Source: Intestinibaculum porci
Lineage (GTDB): Bacteria > Bacillota_I > Bacilli_A > Erysipelotrichales > Coprobacillaceae
Reading direction: 5' to 3'
Length of the DNA: 64,000 nucleotides
Assembly: GCF_003925875.1 (NCBI RefSeq)
Contig: NZ_AP019309.1
Location: forward strand, 62,001-126,000
Of this stretch, positions 24,594 through 33,586 are shown piece after piece. Numbering within the stretch: the first letter of the stretch is position 1; every line of letters starts with the position of its first letter. A program made the position numbers and the translations under genes. The notes under the pieces were generated by a model. It was not told the DNA's origin. It was given only the letters and a program-made list of their open reading frames with translations, and made no database searches.

Positions 24594-26168
24594 CTAAAAA
24601 TCCGCATAGATTGGGGCTACAGGGATATAACCAGTGCCATAAGCGCCAAAGATGACGACGGCCATCACTAAGGCATAGTAGAGACTCCAGCGAATAGGCA
24701 AGGGCTGGGCTGCTAAACTTTCACGGACATTGATGCCTTTTTCTTTGAGTAATGACATGACAAAGACAAAGGCTAAAGCTAAGATGAGCACTGATAAATC
24801 ACGATTATCAATGCCTAATGTTAAAACTTCAGAAAGCGAGAATGTAAAGTCATGGATGGTGCGACTTAACATTGCAAAGCCTTGGGAAACTGTTGCACAT
24901 CTAAAGAACATTTCACCGATAAAGATAAAAATACATAACTTGCATGACTGGAAGATGCGATAAGGTTTCGCCTGACGATTGATATGCAGCTTTTTACTTA
25001 GCCATCTGACTGGCGGTTCTATTAAACTTTCACCTAAGATAAAGGTGAAGTGATAGAGACCATAGAAAAGATACGTCCAGCCGGCACCATGCCATAAACC
25101 ATTACAAAACCAGACACAAAATAAAGCGATCGCCCCAGATACTAATGGACCATAATGGTTGCCTAATGGCTTACGCGCTTTTTTGGTCAAAGTTTTGAGA
25201 GGCTTAGATAATGATAAGGGATAGTAAATATAATCTCTAAAGAATGTTCCTAATGTAATATGCCAGCGGGTCCAGAAATCGGAAACGTTTTTCGCAAAAA
25301 ACGGCTGGCGGAAGTTTTCAGGCAAATGAATCTGAAAGACTTCACTGATGCCTAAGACAACATCCATAGTACCTGAGAACTCTAGATACAGCATCATCGT
25401 ATAGCCAAACATTCCTAAAAAGAGGGTTCCGCCATGATAGTGCGTATAGTTGGTGAAAACTAATGTAACGGGAATGTTGAGACGATCAGCGATGACATAC
25501 TTCTTAAAGAGGCCATAGAAAATGCGCTGCAGGCCGAATGTGAGGGAATGAAAGGTGATGGGGTCACCTTTGAATAATTGATCGAGTGTGTCACTAGCAC
25601 GGACAATGGGGCCTTCCATAATCTGGGGGAAGTAGGCCACAAAGAGGGCTAAATGGGGCAATGATTTTTCAGCCTGACGTTTGCCTAAATAGACATCTGC
25701 TAAGTAAGCGATGCACTGCAGGGTATAATAAGAAATACCGATTGGGGCAATGAGGCGGTGAATCTTTAACGGATGCAGTTTAAACAAATAGGCAAAATCA
25801 TTGTAGATGGAACTGAAAAACGGCACGTATTTAAAGGTATAAAGGACGCTTAAAAGCAGTAATACGCCTAATGTCAAAACGGCTTTTTTGCGGCGCTGAT
25901 AGCGCGCTTTGATGGGCTTTCGTAAAGAGCGATCAACCTCTTTGATGGCGTCTTTTTTGTCTTTTTCAATCATCTCTAACCATAGGCCAAAGTAGTGGAT
26001 CGCGAAAGTGGCCAACAGAATATAGATGATGAGCTGTTTAGAGGCCATATAGATAAACAGATAAGACGCTAAAAGCAGGATGTAAGGGCGCAGCTTTCGT
26101 GAAGAAAGCTGATAGATCAGGGCGACAAGCGCGATCGCCGCTAATAATAACGGCTTAAAGTAAGACAT
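24594..26168 (-). CDS. dltB: DltB-like MBOAT acyltransferase
   Basis: This 524-residue polytopic membrane protein belongs to the membrane-bound O-acyltransferase family. The catalytic histidine lies in FCNGLWHGAGWTYLFYG (about residue 358). FPQIMEGPIVR and the RDYIYYPLSLS segment are also family hallmarks. In the D-alanylation pathway DltB takes the aminoacyl group from the carrier protein and passes it across the membrane. It overlaps dltC by one base (TAATG), giving strict translational coupling. Confidence 0.9.
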   Translation of the reverse strand: MSYFKPLLLAAIALVALIYQLSSRKLRPYILLLASYLFIYMASKQLIIYILLATFAIHYFGLWLEMIEKDKKDAIKEVDRSLRKPIKARYQRRKKAVLTLGVLLLLSVLYTFKYVPFFSSIYNDFAYLFKLHPLKIHRLIAPIGISYYTLQCIAYLADVYLGKRQAEKSLPHLALFVAYFPQIMEGPIVRASDTLDQLFKGDPITFHSLTFGLQRIFYGLFKKYVIADRLNIPVTLVFTNYTHYHGGTLFLGMFGYTMMLYLEFSGTMDVVLGISEVFQIHLPENFRQPFFAKNVSDFWTRWHITLGTFFRDYIYYPLSLSKPLKTLTKKARKPLGNHYGPLVSGAIALFCVWFCNGLWHGAGWTYLFYGLYHFTFILGESLIEPPVRWLSKKLHINRQAKPYRIFQSCKLCIFIFIGEMFFRCATVSQGFAMLSRTIHDFTFSLSEVLTLGIDNRDLSVLILALAFVFVMSLLKEKGINVRESLAAQPLPIRWSLYYALVMAVVIFGAYGTGYIPVAPIYADF

Positions 26169-26395
26169 TATTCTTCTTCTAAACGGGTGATCAGCGCATA
26201 GATGGCCTTCGCTGAATTAAAGTTTGCAGGCACAATGTCAACAGCCGGAATTTCGATATCATAAGCATCTTCGATTTCGGAGATCAAAGATAAGATGGTC
26301 AGCGAATCTAAGACGCGTCCATCCACTAAGTTATCACATGTTTTATAGTCAACATCGGGCTGTAATTCTTCTAAAATTTCATAAAGTGTATCCAT
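26168..26395 (-). CDS. dltC: DltC-like aminoacyl carrier protein
   Basis: This 75-residue acyl carrier protein has the 4'-phosphopantetheine serine in VLDSLTIL (Ser31). The helical pattern and length fit DltC. It would be loaded by the ligase two genes upstream. It lies between the PLP enzyme gene (2 bp away) and dltB. Confidence 0.9.
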   Translation of the reverse strand: MDTLYEILEELQPDVDYKTCDNLVDGRVLDSLTILSLISEIEDAYDIEIPAVDIVPANFNSAKAIYALITRLEEE

Positions 26396-26397
26396 AA

Positions 26398-27510
26398 TTA
26401 TTTTCCTCCATTAAGTGTGGCTGTCGGGGTATGGTCGCGGACAACCTGAATTGTTTTTTCATTTTTAATTAAGATGGCTGGCAGCTCTCTAGATAGGAAG
26501 AGCGAAATGCCTTCACACATCGCATAAGCCCCCGCATCTTTAAAGATCAGCTGATCCTTGATCGCTAAATCGGTGAGAGCGATATTACGAATTAAGATAT
26601 CATTGGTCGTACATAAAGAGCCGCAGATCGTATAGTGCTGCGTAGGACCTTCTTTATGGGGATAATGTTCAAGTTTAGGAATATGCATCCCCATCATGCC
26701 GCCGTAATACGTTAACTGATGAATCCCGCCATCAACGATCGCATAATGAGTATTTTTCGTAGTTTTGAGATCCATCACGCTGGTGACATAAAAGCCGCAG
26801 CTGGCAGCGATAGAGCGGCCGCTTTCGATATAGACGGGTATATCAAAGAGCGTTAGTTCTTCACGGATCGCTTGTAAATAAGCTTCTTCATCGAAGTCTC
26901 CAAAGTAAGAGACATTCAGTCCTGGGCCATATTCTAGTTCTTTGATAGAAATCGGTAGATCGCTTATAAAGTCGTGCAGATAAACACATTCCTTATGAAT
27001 TTTCTTCAGGGCATGTTTCTGGGTACCGCTGAAATATTCTAAGCCGATAATCTCCATTTCGGGATCATGGAAAGTACATATCTGACGCACATCCTCTTCG
27101 CTCATACCAAACTGATTTCCGCTTGATAGTCTCAGTAAGCATTGAAAAGAGCGCTTATTTTTTTGGGCGGCTGCCTTTAAAGATTCATACTGATGCATGG
27201 ATTCAATGGTGACGCGTTTAATTGGATGTTTGACTATTTCGGCAATAAAAGCGTCATCTTTATTAACGCCGGAAATGACCATTTTTTCAAAAGGAACCTG
27301 CTGATCCATACAGATCTGCATTTCTCCTAGGGAACAGATTTCATAACGTTCGACTGCATTGATCAGACTTCCAGCAATAAAGGGATTGGCTTTAATCGCA
27401 TAAACAAGATGCGCTGTCAGTTGTTCATGTAAATAAGCAATGCGTTTTTTGAGAATCTCTGTATCAAAGAGATAGAAGGGGGTTTTATACGTGTTTACGA
27501 TAGCGCCCAT
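26398..27510 (-). CDS. Fold-type-III PLP enzyme, DAP/ornithine decarboxylase-like, in the dlt-like operon
   Basis: This 370-residue enzyme has an alanine-racemase-type barrel with the PLP lysine in VYAIKANPF (Lys40). It has the phosphate-binding region YGPGLNVS, an active-site ESGRSIAASCGFYV, and ICGSLCTTNDIL, which matches the cysteine loop of decarboxylases at the dimer interface. The start at 27510 follows GGAGGATTATC and overlaps the ligase gene by 26 bp. Such an enzyme is not part of the classical dltABCD set. It could make the amino acid to be attached, act on a carrier-bound amino acid as BtrK does in butirosin synthesis, or work as a racemase. The sequence alone does not decide. Confidence 0.85.
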   Translation of the reverse strand: MGAIVNTYKTPFYLFDTEILKKRIAYLHEQLTAHLVYAIKANPFIAGSLINAVERYEICSLGEMQICMDQQVPFEKMVISGVNKDDAFIAEIVKHPIKRVTIESMHQYESLKAAAQKNKRSFQCLLRLSSGNQFGMSEEDVRQICTFHDPEMEIIGLEYFSGTQKHALKKIHKECVYLHDFISDLPISIKELEYGPGLNVSYFGDFDEEAYLQAIREELTLFDIPVYIESGRSIAASCGFYVTSVMDLKTTKNTHYAIVDGGIHQLTYYGGMMGMHIPKLEHYPHKEGPTQHYTICGSLCTTNDILIRNIALTDLAIKDQLIFKDAGAYAMCEGISLFLSRELPAILIKNEKTIQVVRDHTPTATLNGGK

Positions 27511-28993
27511 GATAATCCTCCATGAGTTTCTTACGGTCAAGTTTACCGTTTTTGTTAAGCGGGAAGCAGTCTAACTGCATCAGTTTCGCTGGGATCATAA
27601 AGCGTGGTAATTCTTTTAAAAGCTGTGATTTTAATGTTTTATGATCAATATCACCGATATAATAAGCGATCAGCTTCTCTTTTTCTTGATCAAAGAGAGC
27701 GCAGGATGCCTGCACATCTTTTTGATGCAGTAACATCTGATCAATTTCCTCTAATTCAATGCGGTGTCCCATATATTTGATTTGGAAATCGCTGCGTCCT
27801 TTAAAGACATATTCACCTTGTTTATTGAGATAAGCTAAGTCCCCAGTGTTGTAGTATCGCTCTTTATAGCCACGGGTATTTTCTTCAATAAAAGCTGGCG
27901 ACTCATGATTTAAATAGCCTAAGGCTAAACAGCTGCCGCTGACATAGATTTCACCAATGGTATAAGGCTTACTGATGCGTTTTCCGTTCTGACGTAATTC
28001 CACGCGTTTATTTGGGAATGGTTTACCGATCGGCAGTTCTTTCGCATAATCACGATGACGATCGATGATATGGTAAAGCGCATTGCAGGTGATTTCTGTT
28101 GGTCCATAAAGATTCACAAACATCGTCTCAGGCATATGATCGAGATAGTTCTTTAAGTGTTTATAAGGCATCATTTCGCCGCTAAAAAGAATCTTATCGA
28201 CATATTCAGGAACCCTATAGTCCAAACCGTGATAAACACTGATTAAAGTTAAAGCACTGACCGCCCAGATCATTGTGGTGACTTTCTGATCTGACAGGAA
28301 GTCTAATAAAGGAGCGGGCTGACTAAATAGCACTCTTGGTACTAAGACTAAGGTCGCACCGACATTTAACATGGTATAAATGTCTTTGACACAGACATCA
28401 AAATCAAAAGGGGCCTGATTGGCCAGGACATCCTGATTGGTGATATGAAAAAGATCATCGAAGGTGGGAATAAAATCAAGGACACTGCGATGATTAATGA
28501 TCACACCTTTTGGAATACCGGTAGAACCGCTAGTAAAATTGATATACAGCGGATCAAGATCAATCTGATTTTCTAAACACTCCTGTAATAACGATGTATT
28601 GATTTCACTGCTGATGAGTTTTTCATAACGCAGAATCTTCTGATTGGGGAAAAGTTCCATCGCTTTTTGAATATGAGCCTGATCAGTAATGACATAACGC
28701 GCGCTTAAGGCCCGCTCCATTGCCTGTAAGCGTAAATCGGGTAAATCAGTATTAAAGATACAGTAACTATTACCCGATAAGGCAATACCTAACATACTGA
28801 TCACGGCTGGCAGGTCATGATCTAAAAAAATGATCACGGGGGATTGCCGGCTGTAAGCGGCGATCCCGCTGCCAAGCTGTCTGACAGAGTTATGTAACTG
28901 CTCAAAAGTGCACGTATCCCGACCATTGCTTAAGGCAATCGCATCAGGATAACAGCGCGCTGAGCGCTGCAGTAATTCATAAACATTTTTCAT
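27485..28993 (-). CDS. dltA: DltA-like amino acid adenylation enzyme
   Basis: This 502-residue ANL-superfamily ligase activates an amino acid with ATP and loads it on the carrier protein. Visible motifs are FTSGSTGIPKG (A3), APFDFDVCVKDIY (A4, amine-binding Asp), NLYGPTEITCN (A5), YNTGDLAYL (A7) and NKNGKLDRKKL (A10 lysine). In Bacillus DltA the pocket segment reads FCGEVLP, and its cysteine governs D-alanine selectivity. Here it reads LFSGEMMP, so Ser replaces Cys and the substrate may differ. The start at 28993 follows GAAAGGATTG. First gene of a five-gene reverse-strand operon. Confidence 0.88.
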   Translation of the reverse strand: MKNVYELLQRSARCYPDAIALSNGRDTCTFEQLHNSVRQLGSGIAAYSRQSPVIIFLDHDLPAVISMLGIALSGNSYCIFNTDLPDLRLQAMERALSARYVITDQAHIQKAMELFPNQKILRYEKLISSEINTSLLQECLENQIDLDPLYINFTSGSTGIPKGVIINHRSVLDFIPTFDDLFHITNQDVLANQAPFDFDVCVKDIYTMLNVGATLVLVPRVLFSQPAPLLDFLSDQKVTTMIWAVSALTLISVYHGLDYRVPEYVDKILFSGEMMPYKHLKNYLDHMPETMFVNLYGPTEITCNALYHIIDRHRDYAKELPIGKPFPNKRVELRQNGKRISKPYTIGEIYVSGSCLALGYLNHESPAFIEENTRGYKERYYNTGDLAYLNKQGEYVFKGRSDFQIKYMGHRIELEEIDQMLLHQKDVQASCALFDQEKEKLIAYYIGDIDHKTLKSQLLKELPRFMIPAKLMQLDCFPLNKNGKLDRKKLMEDYHGRYRKHV

Positions 28994-29075
28994 AGAATCA
29001 ATCCTTTCGACACCTATCATAAAGGTGTGATGTGGCAAAGTTGTGACAAAACGTCGTTTTCTTTTTCACAATTAC

Positions 29076-29105
29076 ATTATATTGACCTTTTCTTAATAGA
29101 AACAA
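29076..29105 (-). promoter_or_regulatory. Putative promoter of the dlt-like operon
   Basis: On the reverse strand, TTGTTT (29105-29100), 18 bp, TATAAT (29081-29076). The -35 is weak. Confidence 0.45.
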
Positions 29106-29189
29106 GAATAAATTATTAAATGATTCTAAAAAATCATATATTGACATCACAAAGAAAGTGCCTTCATGAAAGTAAGCATAAGTATGTGA

Positions 29190-29267
29190 TTTCGCACTAA
29201 AGTGCGGAAAAAGATGTAAAAATCGCAATACTAACGCTAGGCAAGGTTAAGAGAGCTTTGTACAATA
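29190..29267 (+). promoter_or_regulatory. Upstream module shared with the 13442 operon (copy B)
   Basis: Inverted repeat TTTCGCAC / GTGCGGAAA (29190-29210), then AT, AAAAA and TCGCA blocks and GTACAATA (29260-29267), in exactly the spacing of copy A. A second TATAAT at 29292 could be an additional promoter for telA. Confidence 0.65.
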
Positions 29268-29321
29268 TTAAGTAAGGAAAGCGTAATAATGATATAATGA
29301 AAAACGAAGGGAGATGTTCCT

Positions 29322-30431
29322 ATGGATGAATATAAACCAACATTAACGTTTGATGATGATAGTTCTAAGCCTGAAGAAAAACAGGCAGATGTCCTGGCGC
29401 AGTCTGAAGATTTCAGCCCCGAAGAGCAGCGCCAGATTGATGAATTTGTGTCTAAAATTGATTTGATGAATGCAACGCAGATTTTAAACTATGGCTTAGG
29501 GGCGCAGAAGCGTTCAGTTGAATTCTCTGACCAGGCTTTAAAAAGCGTACAAACGAAAGATTTTGATGAAGTCGGTGCTTTATTAGCCAATATGGCTGGA
29601 CAGATTGAATCATTTGGTGAAGAAGAGAAGCATGGCATTAAAGGCTTCTTTGCGAAAAAGAAGAGTCAGTTAGATGTGATGAAAGCGCAGTATGCGACAA
29701 CCGAAGAAAACTTAAATAAAATTGCCAATGAGCTAGATCAGCATCGTTTTACCTTGATGAAAGATATTGCCATGTTAGATCATCTTTATAAGCAGAATGA
29801 AGGCTACTTTAAAGAATTATCAATGTATATTGCAGCGGGCAAGAAAAAGCTTGCCGAAACGGAAAATAAAGATATTCCAGCTCTGCAGGATAAAGCGCGT
29901 TTAAGCGGGAAGCAGGAAGATGCTCAGCAGGTCAGTGATCTGATCGATCGGGCTAATCGTTTTGAAAAGAAGATTCACGACTTGGAATTAACCCGCACCG
30001 TATCATTGCAGATGGCTCCGCAGATTCGCTTAGTGCAGAATGCGGATACGATGATGGCGGAAAAGATTCAGTCAACAATTGTAAATACCTTACCATTATG
30101 GAAAAATCAGATGGTTTTAGCGTTAGGTGTCCATCATGCCAGCTTAGCTGCCAAAGCGCAGCAGTTGGTCACGGATACCACTAATCAGATGTTAAAGGAA
30201 AATGCAGACTTATTAAAAACAACAACGATTGAAGCGGCGCAGGCCAATGAGCGCAGCATTGTCGATTTAGAAACATTAAAGCATACCAATGAAGCTTTAA
30301 TTTCTACCATTGATGAAGTCAAACGTATCCAGGAAGAAGGCATTAACCAGCGCCTGGAGGCAGAAAAAGAATTACATACCATTGAGCAGCAGCTCAAGCA
30401 GAAATTATTAGAAGCGCATCATAAGGAGTGA
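29322..30431 (+). CDS. telA: TelA-family toxic anion resistance protein
   Basis: This 369-residue, largely helical protein of the TelA/YaaN family has an acidic N-terminus and long coiled-coil stretches (for example LDQHRFTLMKDIAMLDHLYK). It also has the characteristic QMAPQIRLVQNAD and IVNTLPLWKNQMVLALG segments. The family is linked to resistance to tellurite, antimicrobial peptides and other envelope insults; the mechanism is unresolved. It overlaps the next gene region and is followed by an XpaC-like gene, the same pair as xpaC-yaaN in Bacillus. The promoter module upstream is shared with the small envelope operon at 13.4 kb. Confidence 0.9.
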   Translation: MDEYKPTLTFDDDSSKPEEKQADVLAQSEDFSPEEQRQIDEFVSKIDLMNATQILNYGLGAQKRSVEFSDQALKSVQTKDFDEVGALLANMAGQIESFGEEEKHGIKGFFAKKKSQLDVMKAQYATTEENLNKIANELDQHRFTLMKDIAMLDHLYKQNEGYFKELSMYIAAGKKKLAETENKDIPALQDKARLSGKQEDAQQVSDLIDRANRFEKKIHDLELTRTVSLQMAPQIRLVQNADTMMAEKIQSTIVNTLPLWKNQMVLALGVHHASLAAKAQQLVTDTTNQMLKENADLLKTTTIEAAQANERSIVDLETLKHTNEALISTIDEVKRIQEEGINQRLEAEKELHTIEQQLKQKLLEAHHKE

Positions 30432-30436
30432 TGACC

Positions 30437-31258
30437 ATGAAAATGAATACTGGGAAAGCCATTATCCTGATTCTCGTCATCTACGGAATTGCTAGTTCAG
30501 CTTTTGGTGATACCGTCGGGGCCATGGCCGCTTTGGCTTTCTTTCTTTATCTGGTTTTCTTTAAAAAGGTAAAAGGCCAGGAGAAGGTCCTTGATTATAC
30601 CAAACGTGGCGGTCTGGAAGTGGCGCAGGTGGATGCTCTTTATCGCCAGTACAGTCCGATTATTGAAAACTATAAAACGACCCCTCTTTCCATGTTTATG
30701 GAAACGCTCCATAAAAGTGAACAGCAAGTGGTTAATGACTTAAACAGCCTGCTTTTAGCGGGGCGCTTCCAGCAGGCCAATATCTCTGAGGGACAGTTTG
30801 TCGTTGAAGAAAACGAAGAAGAACGTTTTGTCCAGAAAGAAGAGAAACAGCCAGAAATCTTTACCATTATTGATGGCCTTTTGCCATTAGTTAAGAATAA
30901 AGAGGTCTATGGAGCGATTCTCAGCATCCAGGAAGACTGTCACCTGATGCTTAATGAAACGTTCCAAAGCGAGATTGAAGAAAGTGCGATGAACAAATTC
31001 AACACTTTCTATTTACCAAAAACGATTGAACAGCTTGTCTATTATAAGAAGCTATTAAGCAAATCTTCTTTATCTGATCAGCAGCATAATGCGATGATCA
31101 GTGTTGAAGGGGCGATTATTTCTATTAGTCATATCTTTAAAGATTACGTTGAATCGGTTGATTCAGCAGAAGCGTTTGATATGGAAGCGGAAGCCAAAGC
31201 CATTAAACAAATGGCCGATAGCGACCGCCCACATCAGGATTTTGATTGGAGGGCTTAA
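30437..31258 (+). CDS. XpaC-like protein (5-bromo-4-chloroindolyl phosphate hydrolysis family)
   Basis: This 273-residue protein has one or two N-terminal membrane helices ([19 protein letters not shown] and [15 protein letters not shown]). A helical cytosolic domain follows, with a C-terminal half ([19 protein letters not shown]) that matches the XpaC family. Despite the family name, phosphatase activity is not established. The start at 30437 is chosen for AGGAG 8 bp upstream; an in-frame GTG at 30428 overlaps the telA stop. It probably forms a membrane complex with TelA. Confidence 0.8.
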   Translation: MKMNTGKAIILILVIYGIASSAFGDTVGAMAALAFFLYLVFFKKVKGQEKVLDYTKRGGLEVAQVDALYRQYSPIIENYKTTPLSMFMETLHKSEQQVVNDLNSLLLAGRFQQANISEGQFVVEENEEERFVQKEEKQPEIFTIIDGLLPLVKNKEVYGAILSIQEDCHLMLNETFQSEIEESAMNKFNTFYLPKTIEQLVYYKKLLSKSSLSDQQHNAMISVEGAIISISHIFKDYVESVDSAEAFDMEAEAKAIKQMADSDRPHQDFDWRA

Positions 31259-31259
31259 A

Positions 31260-31694
31260 ATGGAAGGTCACATAGAACACATCGATATGGGCAAAGTCAG
31301 AATTGCCTTAACGGATGGCCGGGAAGCCATTATTCCTATTGCCGATGTTAATTACTTAAGACCGCAGGTGCATGATCATGTTTCTCTTTATCCACAAGGA
31401 AAAAAGCTTATTGCGACCCATTATGTCAAAGAGAAAACACCGGATTATCCACAAAATGCCCGTATTTATAACAAGCATTTATTCACCTGGATCTTTTGCT
31501 TTTTCTTAGGCGGCTTAGGGGTAGATCGTTTCTGTCGCGGTCAGGTGGCCTTAGGCCTTATTAAGCTCTTTACGGCCGGCATGTTAGGTATCTGGACCCT
31601 TGTCGATTTTATTATTGCCTGTAAGAAAGCCTATGGACGTGCTTATGCTAATACCGAAGACTTCGCTTTTATAAATGGCAACTATACAAGATAA
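31260..31694 (+). CDS. TM2-domain membrane protein
   Basis: This 144-residue protein has an N-terminal beta-rich segment of about 65 residues that looks like a small S1/OB-like barrel ([20 protein letters not shown]). A TM2 domain of two membrane helices follows, with the typical [14 protein letters not shown] between them and [11 protein letters not shown] 31260 follows GGAGGG and starts 1 bp after the previous stop. It is the third gene of the telA operon. TM2 proteins often sit in envelope-stress operons. Confidence 0.85.
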   Translation: MEGHIEHIDMGKVRIALTDGREAIIPIADVNYLRPQVHDHVSLYPQGKKLIATHYVKEKTPDYPQNARIYNKHLFTWIFCFFLGGLGVDRFCRGQVALGLIKLFTAGMLGIWTLVDFIIACKKAYGRAYANTEDFAFINGNYTR

Positions 31695-31695
31695 A

Positions 31696-31731
31696 AAGCC
31701 GCTAGGGGCATTGTCCCTATGCGGCTATTTT
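31696..31731. terminator. Bidirectional terminator
   Basis: AAGCCGC-TAGGG / CCCTA-TGCGGCT long stem followed by ATTTT. It serves both the telA operon and the convergent gene ending at 31725. Confidence 0.8.
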
Positions 31732-32629
31732 AATGTGAAGTCTTTGCCTTTATAAGCAATATGTTTGATCTTGATTTTTTCCTGCTTTGTTTCAAAGGAA
31801 ACAACACAATCCTTTTTTGTAAAACGAATAATATTTAAGCTGTCATCAAGTGACCATTTGGTGGTGAAAGTGCGATATTGCGTTCGTTTTTTCGTATCAA
31901 GATTATACTTCATCAGCGTATGATGGTAAATTTGTCTATTTACGTTTATTTTTGTTTTTGTAAAGTAGAAATCGCGACCGATCTTTTGTGTATGTAATAA
32001 TGTGGAATCGGCCAGCTTAGTGATTTTATGGAGCTGCCTATCATAAAGATAAATAGGTACGATACCAATGTCACTAGGATAGGAATCGATGCCAGTAAAG
32101 TAATTATTATGGCTTTGAATGATAGTATCTTTAGTTTTTTGATAAGATATAAAGCGATCAGTTGCCGCATCATATTCTGCTACAAATTTATCGGCGTAGT
32201 CATAGTAGACAAAGAACTTTTGGCTATTGGAACCGATGATTGTGCAAAAAGATAAACCATCAATGGGTCGGACGTCCATTTAACGCTTTTTTTACGGTTC
32301 TTGAGGTTTACTTTAACCAACTGAAAATAGCAAATTTCATTTTTTTCTGGCGTCTGTCTTATATAGTAAGCGTTCTGACCGTTAGAAAGGATTTCTACAG
32401 TACTGTCCCTTTCGAGAATCGAAAGATGTTTTTTGTCAGTACCGCAAAGCAGATTATCTTTTTTATCATGAGAAAAATAATAGCGTCCAGCTTTTTGAAT
32501 CTGTGGAACTATAGGTCCATATTCGGTATTACTAGAAAAAAGCAAGTGATAAGATGACTGGGCTTTGATGGGGACCATCAGGTTCAGACACAAAATGAAA
32601 GATAGTGGGAATATAAGTAATTTCTTCAT
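31725..32629 (-). pseudogene. Secreted protein gene with a frameshift
   Basis: A signal peptide (KKLLIFPLSFILCLNLMVPIKAQ) opens a reading frame that covers about 110 residues of repetitive beta-type sequence. Near 32,270-32,290 the natural-looking sequence continues in another frame (DGLSFCTIIGSNSQKFFVYY ... KGKDFTLK). A run of seven A residues on the coding strand lies just before the switch. The intact product would be about 300 residues, with repeated YY/FY-containing strands like a beta-propeller of the DUF5050 kind. Either the gene is recently broken or one base is misread. Function unknown. Confidence 0.7.
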
Positions 32630-32699
32630 AAGATAAAATCATCCTTCTATTTTAGTAAAGGAACAAGAAGAGTTCAACAGTTAGAATTGACTAACATGT

Positions 32700-32876
32700 G
32701 AAATGAGTGATACATTAACTCCTGTGAGGGAGTAGCGAGCACTTCTGTGTGATACGTCAACATACTGACTCTAATGAGTCTGGCGTATCTTAATTTGCGA
32801 GACTCATGTATAACGATCAGGCTATACATGGGTGAGTAGTTCTTTTGCAGGCCAGGTATAGTTACCTGGTTTTTTC
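32700..32876 (+). promoter_or_regulatory. yybP-ykoY manganese riboswitch with terminator
   Basis: The leader before mntP contains the class hallmarks GAGGGAGTAGCGAGC, the internal GTCAACATACTG and TTTGCGAGACTC. An expression platform follows: CCAGGTA / TACCTGG hairpin (32852-32869) and a T run just before the ribosome site. In this class Mn2+ binding prevents termination and turns on Mn export genes, which fits the gene downstream. Confidence 0.88.
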
Positions 32877-32888
32877 GTGGAGGAAAGT

Positions 32889-33467
32889 ATGATTGTATTT
32901 GTATTCAACAGCATTTTATTAGGGGTTGGGTTAGCGATGGACGCTTTTTCTGTCTCTTTAGCCAATGGCCTGAAAGAGCCGCAAATGCGCAAAGTGAAGA
33001 TGATTAAGACGGCGGGTGTCTTTGGTGTTTTTCAGACGGGGATGCCATTAATTGGCTGGTTATGTGTGCATACCATTGCCAGCTACTTTACGGCTTTTCA
33101 AAAAGCCATTCCATGGATTGCTTTAATTCTTTTAGGGTATATTGGGGGATCAATGTTAAAGGAAGGGATCAGCGGCGAGGTAGAAGAAATAGATGATACG
33201 ATCCTTGATAAAAAAACGCTATTTATTCAAGGGATTGCGACGAGTATTGATGCTTTATCGGTTGGTTTCACAATCGCTTCTTATACCTGGTATAGTGCTT
33301 TGATTTCTACTGTGATTATTGGTGTAACGACTTTTGTCATTTGTATGGCCGGTTTAAAACTTGGTAAAATCTTTGGCTTGAAGTTAGCGGATCGTGCTAC
33401 CATCTTTGGTGGTATTATCCTGATTTTTATTGGTTTAGAGATCTTCATCTCTAATGTCTTTATGTAG
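32889..33467 (+). CDS. mntP: Manganese efflux pump MntP
   Basis: This 192-residue membrane protein has six helices in two repeats, each with an acidic signature: GLAMDAFSVSLANGL in the first half and ATSIDALSVGFTIA in the second. These aspartates define MntP. It exports Mn2+ to protect against manganese excess. The start at 32889 follows GGAGGAAAGT; a GTG at 32877 in the terminator tail is rejected. It is controlled by the riboswitch upstream. Confidence 0.94.
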   Translation: MIVFVFNSILLGVGLAMDAFSVSLANGLKEPQMRKVKMIKTAGVFGVFQTGMPLIGWLCVHTIASYFTAFQKAIPWIALILLGYIGGSMLKEGISGEVEEIDDTILDKKTLFIQGIATSIDALSVGFTIASYTWYSALISTVIIGVTTFVICMAGLKLGKIFGLKLADRATIFGGIILIFIGLEIFISNVFM

Positions 33468-33586
33468 AAGGGTTAAACTCTTCTTTTTTGTTTATGACAA
33501 AAAGATATATCGATATTAAGATTATCACTAAAAATATAGAATAAAATAATGAATTGTGCTAGAATTGCCTCACAGGAGGATAAAAC

